NCBI RefSeq assembly: GCF_012927745.1 | Contig: NZ_JABBKX010000002.1 | Location: 845,999-909,998 of the forward strand | From: Neoroseomonas marina | Lineage (GTDB): Bacteria; Pseudomonadota; Alphaproteobacteria; Acetobacterales; Acetobacteraceae | Reading direction: 5' to 3' | Length of the DNA stretch: 64,000 nt | Notes under the pieces: generated by a model | What the model was told of the DNA's origin: nothing | The model's database searches: none | What the model saw: the letters and a program-made list of their open reading frames with translations, nothing else | Position numbers and translations under genes: made by a program | Part shown: in pieces, positions 26,449-33,988 of the stretch | How positions within the stretch are numbered: the first letter of the stretch is position 1 | Layout of the letters: each line of letters opens with the position of its first letter

Positions 26449-27219
26449 TTACGGCTTCAGCCGATAGCCCGTCCGGAACATCCACCACAGGATCGCGAGG
26501 CACAGCGCCATGAAGCACGTCATGAAGGCGAGGCTCGCGGCGATGCTGACGTCGCCGACGCCATGGAAGCTCCAGCGGAAGCCGCTGACCAGGTAGACGA
26601 CGGGATTGAACAGGCTGATCGCCCGCCAGGGCTGCGACAGCATGTCGATGGAATAGAAGGCGCCGCCGAGGAAGGTGAGGGGCGTCACCACCAGGGAGGG
26701 AATGATCGCGAGCTGCTCGAAACTCTTTGCCCAGATGCCGATGATGAATCCGAACAGGCTGAAGGCGATGGAGGTGATCAGGAGGAAAGCGAGCATCCAG
26801 AACGGGTGGAGGATCTCGATCCTGACGAAGAAGGTGGCCGTCAACAGGATGATGAGTCCGATACCGACGGATTTCGTCGCCGCCGCGCCGACATAGGCCA
26901 CCACCGCCTCGAAGGCCGAGAGCGGAGCGGAGAGCAGCTCGAACAGCGTCCCGGTGAATTTCGGGAAGTAGATGGCGATCGATGCGTTCGAGACGCTCTG
27001 CGTGAGGATCGTCAACATCATGAGGCCCGGCACGATGAAGGCGCCGTAGTCGACGCCGCCGACCTGCTGCATGTGCGATCCGATGGCGGCGCCGAAGACG
27101 ACGAAGTACAGCGCCGTCGTGATCACGGGCGTGACGATGCTCTGCCAGATCGTCCGGAATGCGCGCTGCATCTCGGTCCGGTAGATCGCCCACATGCCGC
27201 GGTGATTGATTCGCAACAT
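26449..27219 (-). CDS. ABC-2 type transporter permease
   Basis: A 256-residue integral membrane protein with about six hydrophobic helices and the ABC-2 family features: an N-terminal amphipathic part ([19 protein letters not shown]), [17 protein letters not shown], and the late [20 protein letters not shown] followed by [14 protein letters not shown]. It overlaps the ATPase gene by four bases. Such pairs export drugs, lipids or polysaccharide. This one resembles the YadH/NodJ group, but the cargo is unknown. Confidence 0.92.
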   Translation of the reverse strand: MLRINHRGMWAIYRTEMQRAFRTIWQSIVTPVITTALYFVVFGAAIGSHMQQVGGVDYGAFIVPGLMMLTILTQSVSNASIAIYFPKFTGTLFELLSAPLSAFEAVVAYVGAAATKSVGIGLIILLTATFFVRIEILHPFWMLAFLLITSIAFSLFGFIIGIWAKSFEQLAIIPSLVVTPLTFLGGAFYSIDMLSQPWRAISLFNPVVYLVSGFRWSFHGVGDVSIAASLAFMTCFMALCLAILWWMFRTGYRLKP

Positions 27220-28142
27220 CAGGCGCGCTCCACCAGGCTGATGAAGATCTCCTCCAGCGAACTCCGCTCGGTGTCGAGATCCTTGAAGTCGATGCCGAGC
27301 TCCCCGAGACGCTTCAGCAGGGCGGGCATTCCCGTGGCATCCGCGCGGGCGTCGAAGGTGTACAGAATCTGATGCCCGTCGGCAGCGAGTTCGAGCGGCC
27401 AGGCGGCCAGTTCCGCCGGGATCGCCGCCATCGGATGCTGCAGCGTGAGTGTCAGGCGGCGCTTGCCCATCTTTTCCATCAGCGTCGCAATATCCTCGAC
27501 CAGCAGCACGCGCCCATGGTCGATGACGCCGACGCGATCCGCCATCTCCTCGGCTTCCTCGATGTAGTGCGTGGTGAGGACGATGGTGACGCCCTTGTCG
27601 CGCAGGCGGCGGACCACGGCCCACATGTCACGCCGGAGGTTGACGTCGACGCCGGCGGTGGGCTCATCGAGGAACAGCAGCTCGGGCTCGTGGCTCAGCG
27701 CCTTGGCGATCATGACGCGCCGCTTCATGCCGCCGGACAGTTCGATGACCTTGCTGTCGCGCTTGTCCCACAGCGAAAGGTCCCGCAGGAGCTGTTCCAG
27801 ATAGGCCGGATCGGGCGACCGGCCGAACAGGCCGCGGCTGAAGCGCACCGTGTTCCAGACCGTCGAGAAGATGTCGAGGGCGATCTCCTGCGGCACCAGA
27901 CCGATGATCGACCGCGCGGCCCGGAAGTCCCTCACGATGTCGTGACCGCCGACGAGCACCCTCCCCGAGCTCATCGTGACGGTGCCGCAGATGATGCTGA
28001 TCAGCGTTGTCTTGCCCGCCCCGTTGGGACCGAGCAGCGCAAAGATCTCGCCCCGCCTGACCTCGAGGTCGATTCCCCCCAGCGCCGTCAGCCCGGAATC
28101 GTAGCGCTTCTCAACGCCGGAGATGCTCAGGATCGGTTGCAT
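27219..28142 (-). CDS. ABC-2 exporter ATP-binding protein (CcmA/NodI-like)
   Basis: A 307-residue ATPase with Walker A GPNGAGKT (about residues 38-45), signature [10 protein letters not shown], Walker [14 protein letters not shown] and [16 protein letters not shown]. The C-terminal extension with [13 protein letters not shown] and a final [13 protein letters not shown] is usual for ABC-2 partners. The ATG at 28142 has a GGAG ribosome site; the frame stays open upstream without another good start. It is paired with the permease at 26449. Confidence 0.93.
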   Translation of the reverse strand: MQPILSISGVEKRYDSGLTALGGIDLEVRRGEIFALLGPNGAGKTTLISIICGTVTMSSGRVLVGGHDIVRDFRAARSIIGLVPQEIALDIFSTVWNTVRFSRGLFGRSPDPAYLEQLLRDLSLWDKRDSKVIELSGGMKRRVMIAKALSHEPELLFLDEPTAGVDVNLRRDMWAVVRRLRDKGVTIVLTTHYIEEAEEMADRVGVIDHGRVLLVEDIATLMEKMGKRRLTLTLQHPMAAIPAELAAWPLELAADGHQILYTFDARADATGMPALLKRLGELGIDFKDLDTERSSLEEIFISLVERA

Positions 28143-28667
28143 CGATCTCCACTCTGAAGGCCATGCCAGTGCCATACCAAGCGGATGCAATCGATGCAGC
28201 AGCCCGGGCCATTCATGGGCCGCGACGGCACCGCCCAAGGCGACTCGTCCTGCGGGGGCGCGCGGCGTCGTTCGTCTACACGCATCGCGCGGCTTGTACG
28301 TATCAAGACCTGTTGTGCAGATGGCGCTCGCATCCGCGCTGCGGCGGCCGCAACGCGCGGCCGATGCCGGGCCGTCGCCTGATCCGCATCGGGCAGATGA
28401 ACGATAGTTGAGAATGACTCGCGGTGGCAATGGCTGGCGTGCAATGACGGTGCCCGGCGATCGTCCGTGCATCCGCGTCACGGCCCATCAGAACGACAGC
28501 GACAACGAGATCGAGCAGCTCGTCTCCGCGACCCGCACCGTGCCGCCGAACGTCGCGACGGTGTGCATCCAGGGCGTCGACGCCGCGTGCAGTGCGATGC
28601 CCACACCTGGTTCGCGGGTCTGTCGGCCATGGCGCTGAAGGCGCCGCACGGTCGTGCGGCGGCGCAG
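28143..28667. other. Gene-free stretch with a possible aminotransferase remnant
   Basis: No complete gene is visible. On the plus strand at about 28441-28540 a frame reads [20 protein letters not shown] followed by LVSA. This resembles the last segment of class V PLP-dependent aminotransferases (R-[VI]-[ST]-A ... D-[IV]-x-x-L-V). Sequence after it is unrelated. It may be the eroded end of a lost gene or chance. The rest shows nothing recognisable. Confidence 0.25.
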
Positions 28668-29282
28668 TCAGCGCGACGCACCGTTCGGCGGACGGTCGGC
28701 CGAGGCCTCGCCCAGCGACAGCATCAGCCGGTTCGCCCAGTTGAAGAAGGACGCAGCCTGGATGATGTCGCTGATGGCGAGATCGTCCATCCCCGTCGCC
28801 CGCAGCCGGCGAACGTGCTCCGGCCCGAAGGTCATCGGAATGGCTGTCAGCGCGACGGACGCGGCCACGATGGCGTTCCAGCGTTCGCCGATGTCGGTGC
28901 CGACGCCCTCGGCCAGCAGCTTGTCGACATCGGTCTCGCGCTTCGCATAGGTCGCCGCGAATCGGGCGTGGACCGAACAGCAGTAGATGCAGCCGTTGAA
29001 GCGCGACACCGCCGCCGCGGCGAGTTCGCGATCCGCGCGCGGCGCCCCGGCCTCGGGGTTGTAGAAGATGTCCTTGTCGGTGCGCGTACGGTGCTCGAGC
29101 GCATCCGGGTCACGGGCGAGCAGGCGGAAATACTCCGACTTCGCGCGCGCCGCATCGATCAGCGCGGCGATGTGGTGCGGCGTGAGCTCGGCCTCGGAAA
29201 GCGGGTCCACGAAGGGCACCCAGCCGATCTGGGCGCGGGTGAAGACGTTCGGCACGGGGGACGGCACAGCGGTGTCGGGCAT
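28668..29282 (-). CDS. Alkylhydroperoxidase-domain protein (Avi_7169-like)
   Basis: A 204-residue carboxymuconolactone decarboxylase/AhpD-fold protein with the redox motif CIYCCSVHARFAATYAK (two cysteines plus histidine, about residues 97-105). It matches the peroxidase-related family that travels with a CMD-domain protein and a luciferase-like monooxygenase. It is third in that minus-strand set here, 11 bases after the CMD gene. A thiol-dependent reduction step, removing a peroxide or reducing an intermediate, is the likely role. Confidence 0.85.
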   Translation of the reverse strand: MPDTAVPSPVPNVFTRAQIGWVPFVDPLSEAELTPHHIAALIDAARAKSEYFRLLARDPDALEHRTRTDKDIFYNPEAGAPRADRELAAAAVSRFNGCIYCCSVHARFAATYAKRETDVDKLLAEGVGTDIGERWNAIVAASVALTAIPMTFGPEHVRRLRATGMDDLAISDIIQAASFFNWANRLMLSLGEASADRPPNGASR

Positions 29283-29293
29283 GGCGCGGAACC

Positions 29294-29878
29294 TCAGGGC
29301 GTCGCGGCCAGCACGGACAGGCCGGCGACGACGCGGATCTGGAAGGCGAGGAAGGAGACCAGCTGCGAGAGGGACACGATGCTGTCCTCGCTCCAGCCGG
29401 CAGCCTTCAGCGGCACGAAGCGCGACGCCGCGGCATCGCGGGGGTGGAACACCAGGTAATGCGTATGCGCGAAGGCGGCGACGAGCTTCGGGCCCAGCGC
29501 CGCGGCCACCTCCGGCGACAGGGCGAAGGGCGGTGCGGGCGTATCCTCGACGCTGAGGGGGCCGGGCGGATAGGCGCCCTTCGGCCCCTCGGCCGCGGTC
29601 TGCGCCACGGCGGCGGCGACAGCGCCGGCCAACGCCTCCCCACCATGCTCGCGCAGGCCCGCGGCATAGTGCACCGCGGTCGGCGCGGCGCGATGCAGCC
29701 CCGCGACATAGGCGGCGATCGCGAAGCGTTCCGCGATGCTGAAATCGCCGGGCGCGGCGGGGGTCAGCAGGACGTCGTAGCTCTTCTGCGCGTGGGTGCG
29801 CGCGACCTTCCGGCCGTCGCGCACGGCATCCATGCGCGAGCCAGGCGCGATGCCGGCCAGCGTGTCGATCACATCCAT
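29294..29878 (-). CDS. CMD-domain protein (Avi_7170-like)
   Basis: A 194-residue AhpD-fold protein without the CxxC motif of its neighbour. It begins MDVIDTLAGIAPGSRMDAVR, which is characteristic of the Avi_7170-type family, and contains AERFAIAAYVAGLHRA and the late DSIVSLSQLVSFLAFQIRV. Lack of the active cysteines suggests a structural or substrate-binding partner of the alkylhydroperoxidase-domain protein. It lies between that gene and the monooxygenase on the minus strand. Confidence 0.83.
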   Translation of the reverse strand: MDVIDTLAGIAPGSRMDAVRDGRKVARTHAQKSYDVLLTPAAPGDFSIAERFAIAAYVAGLHRAAPTAVHYAAGLREHGGEALAGAVAAAVAQTAAEGPKGAYPPGPLSVEDTPAPPFALSPEVAAALGPKLVAAFAHTHYLVFHPRDAAASRFVPLKAAGWSEDSIVSLSQLVSFLAFQIRVVAGLSVLAATP

Positions 29879-29920
29879 TCGTATTCCGTCCTTGTCATGG
29901 CCGTGGTCCTGGTCGTCGCC

Positions 29921-30937
29921 TCAGGCCGCGCGCGCGGCCTCCGCCGCCGCGCGGCGCCAGCCGAAGGCCGGGGCGACATGTTCGGCGACCAACTCGATAG
30001 AGCGCAAGACGTAGGGGTGGGGCGGATCGACCGAGTGCACCTGCACCGCGAGCTCGGTCGCGCGGTCCATGATGCGGTCCGTCTTCAGCGAGGCCACCAC
30101 CTCCTCCGGCGTTCCGAGATGGACGTCCTGGCGGCGGATGATCTCCTCGGTCGAGCGCGGCGCATCGGGCACGCGACCGAGCGCCACCAGGCGCTTGTGG
30201 TAGCGCTGCAGGCCGACCTCGGCGAAGCGCATCACGTCCTCCCGGCGATCGGCCGCGAAGACCGAGCGAGAGGCGAGGATGCGCGGCGCCACACCCGGAG
30301 GCAGCTCCTCGAGATAGGCATCCACCATCGGATCCTGGATGTCCGCGAGGCTCGCATCGGGGGCCTCCTTTGCGCGCGGCTGGGTGCGCGACAGCAGCAG
30401 CCCCATCCCGAGCCTGCCGGCCGCACGGGACCCATCCACCGAGAAGGTCGCGTACCACATCCGCTCGAGCAACTCGGGGCGCGCGGGATAGACGCGGTCA
30501 CCCCCGTTCAACTGCTGCCCGCGTAGCGCGCCCAGCAATTCCTCGAGCTTGTCGGCGAATACCGTGCGGCGGTCGGCATCCTTCAGCCCGAAGGCGGCGA
30601 AGGCTTCCGGGTTGCCGCCCGAGCCGACGCCGAGTTCCAGTCGCCCGCCCGACATGATGTCGAGCACCGTCGCATCCTCGGCCACGCGGATCGGCATCTC
30701 CATCGGCAGGGTGACGATGCCGGTCGCCAGGCGGATGCGGCTGGTCAGCGCCGCCGCCTGCGCCAGCAGGACGAAGGGGGACGGCAGGCCGCCCTCGAAT
30801 TCGTGGAAATGGTGCTGCGCCACCCAGGCACTGTCGAAGCCCTGGGCCTCGGCGTGACGGATCTGCGCGAGGGCGCAGCGGTAGCGTTCCGCCGCGCTGC
30901 CTTCGTCGAGGACCCGGGTGAAGAAGCCGAGCTTCAT
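29921..30937 (-). CDS. Luciferase-like FMN-dependent monooxygenase (KPN_01858-like)
   Basis: A 338-residue LLM-fold protein: KLGFFTRVLDEGSAAERYRC at the N-terminus, SAWVAQHHFHEFEGGLPSP, IRLATGIVTLPMEMPIRVAEDA, and GRLELGVGSGGNPEAF. This pattern and the CMD/alkylhydroperoxidase neighbours match the KPN_01858 family, whose reaction is not known. The start overlaps the end of a decayed ABC ATPase frame in ATGA, so it was once translationally coupled to a transporter gene that no longer works. Confidence 0.88.
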   Translation of the reverse strand: MKLGFFTRVLDEGSAAERYRCALAQIRHAEAQGFDSAWVAQHHFHEFEGGLPSPFVLLAQAAALTSRIRLATGIVTLPMEMPIRVAEDATVLDIMSGGRLELGVGSGGNPEAFAAFGLKDADRRTVFADKLEELLGALRGQQLNGGDRVYPARPELLERMWYATFSVDGSRAAGRLGMGLLLSRTQPRAKEAPDASLADIQDPMVDAYLEELPPGVAPRILASRSVFAADRREDVMRFAEVGLQRYHKRLVALGRVPDAPRSTEEIIRRQDVHLGTPEEVVASLKTDRIMDRATELAVQVHSVDPPHPYVLRSIELVAEHVAPAFGWRRAAAEAARAA

Positions 30938-31435
30938 TGCGCTGCCTTTCCTGCTACGCCGCCGCCGCCGGGAATGGCCGCGATGAGGTCGCGCGTGTCG
31001 TCATGGGCCGGGGCGTGGAACACCGTCCAGTCCCGATACCACGACCCGTCCGGCCCGCATGACCGAGGCGGTGCCCGCGATCAGCCGTTCCACGGCCAGG
31101 TCGTGGGAGACGCAGACATAGGAGAGGCCGAGCTCCCGCTGCAACTCGTCCAGCAATTCGAGGATGCGCGCCTGCACCGGCACGTCGAGGGGCGAGACTG
31201 CCTCATCCAGCACCACAACGCGGGGCTGTGGCCCCAGGGCACGGCGATGGCCACGCGCGGGCGCTTCCCGCCCGACGGGGCCGCCGGGGGCGTCCGAACA
31301 CCGAAACCGGCAGGCGACGTGCTCGATCCTGGCGCGGCACCACGCCGCAATCCGCGCGGTCCGCCGCAACGCCGAGGTCGTGCGTGGCCAGCAGTACCGC
31401 CGTGCCGTCCTCCCGCCGCTGCATCGTGACGCGAC
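30934..31435 (-). pseudogene. Decayed peptide-type ABC ATPase (3' part)
   Basis: Read on the minus strand, three frames together give pieces of a DppD/DppF-like ATPase. They are an H-loop (LLATHDLGVAADRAD), a signature tail (RPRVAIA, then LGPQPRVVVLDEAVSPLDV), LSYVCVSHDLAVERL and RAGRVVVSG. After a frame break comes a normal C-terminus (FHAPAHDDTRDLIAAIPG). Walker A is missing and the distance between the two H-loops is far too short, so a large internal deletion and at least two frameshifts have occurred. The stop overlaps the monooxygenase start, showing the ancestral operon order. Confidence 0.75.
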
Positions 31436-31444
31436 CGCAGCCTG

Positions 31445-33802
31445 CTATCGAGGCGACGGAAGGCGCTGTCGCAGGCCACGAAGCTGCGCCTGCAATGCCG
31501 CCGCTTCGCGATCCGTCGGGTTCAGCGCCATGACGGCGGCAGCAAGGCGTTCCGCCTCGGCGAAGTTGGCGCGGTCGCGTTCCATGGTCGCGAGGGCCAT
31601 GAGGCTGTCGCGATGCTGCGGATGGCGCTCGATATTGGCGCGCAGGACCGCGACCGCCTGTTCCCGGTGACCGAGATCGTTCAACGCGATGGCCCGAACA
31701 TAGGGGTAGCGCGGTTCGTCGGGGCGAAGGGCGGCGGCGGCGGCCAGCATCGCGAGCGCTTCCGACGACTGCCCGCGTCGCGCCAATGCGAGGCCGAGGG
31801 CAAAGCGAGGCGCGGCTTCCTGTGGATGCGCCGCGACGGCTCGGCGCAGCGCGGACTCCGCGGCGTCGGCATGACCTCGGCGCGCCTCGAAATCCGCCAG
31901 GTTGACGAGGGCCGCCAGGTTGCCGGGCTCGCGGGCCAGTGCAGTGCGATAGGCGGCTTCGGCGCCGCCGAGGTCGCCACGTGCGGCGAGCAGCGCCGCG
32001 ATGTTCACCCACGCTTCCGGCCGCTCGGCCGCGACGCGTTCGCTCGCGAGCAATTCCTCCCAGGCACGGGCGAAGGCGGGCCGCGCGCTCTCGGGCATTG
32101 CGTCGATCGGGACCGGAGCCAGGGCGCGCGCGGCCTCCACGCGCACCAGGCGCACCTCGTCGGTGAGGAACCGGACGGCGTGCAGCCGATTGCGGGGATG
32201 CAGGCCTTCGAGGGCGCGCAGGGCGGTTGCCCGCACGAGGGGTTCCGCATCGAGCAGCGTGGCGCCGATCGCTCCTGCCGTTGCCTGGGATGGCAGCATG
32301 GGCAGCAGCGAGATGGCCGTGGCGCGCAGGATGGCGGGTTGCATGCGATCGGTTGCGATGGTTGCGAGCGCGGCATCGGCACCGGGCCGGCCGTCCCGCC
32401 CGGCCTGGATCGCGAGCGCCCAATGCGGGTCGTCGCGCCGGCGCGGACCGAACCATTCGGCGATCCGCTCCGCCGCCCATCCGGCGCTGCGGCCCTGATG
32501 GCACGAGGTGCAGACATCGGGCGCGCCGACCGCGGCCGCGACCTCGGGTCGCGGCAGGGAGAAGGCATGGTCGCGTCGCCGGTCCACGCCCATGTAGGTC
32601 GAAGCCGGCATATGGCAGGACGTGCACTGGGCGCCAGGGCTGCCTTCGGGGTGATGGTGGTGGTCGGCCGTGTCGAAGCGCGCCGGCAGGTGGCACTGGG
32701 CGCAGACGGCATTGCCCTCGGCGCGCAGGCGGCCGCTATGCGGGTCGTGGCAGTCGGCGCAGACCACGCCGGCGCGCTGCATCCGGCTCTGCGCGAAGGA
32801 CCCCCACTCGAAGACCTCGCCCTGGATGCGGCCATTGGCCTGGTACTCGCCCTGCAGCAGCAGCAGCGGCGCGTGCGTGTCGAGGAAGCGCATGCCCGGC
32901 CGCGGATCGGCCACGATCGGGCGGGCGCGGGCGTGGCAGGGGGCGCAGGTCTCGACCTGTACCGCAGCGGCCTGGCGGGGTGGACCGTCCCACTGCGCGA
33001 TGCCGCGCGGGTCGTCGGCACGGAAGCGCCACGCGCCGCCCGATCCGTCGCGCAGCGCGACCGCGAGGCCCCGGCCCGCGATCTCCGTGCGCGCGCCTCC
33101 GCGCGCCCAGGCGACATGCGCCGCGCCCGGCCCATGGCAGGATTCGCAGCCGACGCCGAGTTCAGTCCAGCGTGTGGCATAGGTGTCGCGCGCCGCGTCG
33201 TAGCCGCGCTCGAGCCCTGTGGTGTGGCAGGCCGCGCACATGACATTCCAGGTCTGGTCGCGGCCGGTCCAGTGCAGGGGATCGCCGGAGCGCAGCGCCT
33301 CCTGCGGCATCAGGTGGAACCAGCGCTGGCCGCCTTCCGCGGGCGGACGGCTATCCCAGGCCCAGGGCAGGGGCTGGCGGCGGCCGTCGGGGAACAGGAC
33401 CAGGTACTGCTGCAGCGGGTCGACCCCGAAGGTTTCGCTGACCGGGAAATCCGCGACCGTGCCGTCCGGTCCGTCGGTGCGGATCAGGAAGCGGTCGCCG
33501 TCGCGCAGGAAGGTCGCGGTGTGGTGGCCATCGGTCACCGTCGGGCCGGAGAAGTCCCCGAGCACGGTGCGCGGCGTTGCGGCGGCCATGGCGCGGGCGT
33601 GGTCGCTGTCACGCCAGGCCTCGGCTTGCGGGGCGTGGCAGCCGGCGCAGGAGGCGGAGCCGGCGAAGCCGGGCCGCGCGGCTTCCTGCGCTGTCGGCAC
33701 GGCGGGGACAACGAGCAGGGCGGCGATCGTCACCGGCAGGCAGATCAGCAGCGCGGCAGCACCAAGGGCGGCGGCGCGCCGGGCAGACGCCAGCATTGTC
33801 AT
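31445..33802 (-). CDS. Octaheme c-type cytochrome with C-terminal TPR repeats
   Basis: A 785-residue exported protein with an N-terminal hydrophobic signal segment (about residues 12-36) and eight CxxCH heme sites at about residues 52, 189, 219, 286, 348, 367, 393 and 431. A helical region with HEAT-like pairs (about 460-580) follows, then TPR repeats (about 590-780). A run of four histidines near residue 381-384 precedes the seventh heme. The spacing and TYMGVDRRRDHAF segment recall multiheme cytochromes related to nitrite or tetrathionate reductases, but the TPR tail suggests a scaffold in a periplasmic redox complex. Partners are not encoded nearby. Function unassigned. Confidence 0.85.
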   Translation of the reverse strand: MTMLASARRAAALGAAALLICLPVTIAALLVVPAVPTAQEAARPGFAGSASCAGCHAPQAEAWRDSDHARAMAAATPRTVLGDFSGPTVTDGHHTATFLRDGDRFLIRTDGPDGTVADFPVSETFGVDPLQQYLVLFPDGRRQPLPWAWDSRPPAEGGQRWFHLMPQEALRSGDPLHWTGRDQTWNVMCAACHTTGLERGYDAARDTYATRWTELGVGCESCHGPGAAHVAWARGGARTEIAGRGLAVALRDGSGGAWRFRADDPRGIAQWDGPPRQAAAVQVETCAPCHARARPIVADPRPGMRFLDTHAPLLLLQGEYQANGRIQGEVFEWGSFAQSRMQRAGVVCADCHDPHSGRLRAEGNAVCAQCHLPARFDTADHHHHPEGSPGAQCTSCHMPASTYMGVDRRRDHAFSLPRPEVAAAVGAPDVCTSCHQGRSAGWAAERIAEWFGPRRRDDPHWALAIQAGRDGRPGADAALATIATDRMQPAILRATAISLLPMLPSQATAGAIGATLLDAEPLVRATALRALEGLHPRNRLHAVRFLTDEVRLVRVEAARALAPVPIDAMPESARPAFARAWEELLASERVAAERPEAWVNIAALLAARGDLGGAEAAYRTALAREPGNLAALVNLADFEARRGHADAAESALRRAVAAHPQEAAPRFALGLALARRGQSSEALAMLAAAAALRPDEPRYPYVRAIALNDLGHREQAVAVLRANIERHPQHRDSLMALATMERDRANFAEAERLAAAVMALNPTDREAAALQAQLRGLRQRLPSPR

Positions 33803-33988
33803 TCGGCCCCGGGTGGCGGTCGATCAACCATCGACGGTCACGCTGTCACGCCGGATGGCGGGAGGCCAAGGGTCAACATCCAGGTGCGAGACGCGCGAGG
33901 CAACCCACGGCGGCTGCCGTCGCCCGACGCCGTCATCCGGGTCGCGCGCGCGGCGGCCGGCGCGGGTTTCCCGCACCGGCCATCCGGG

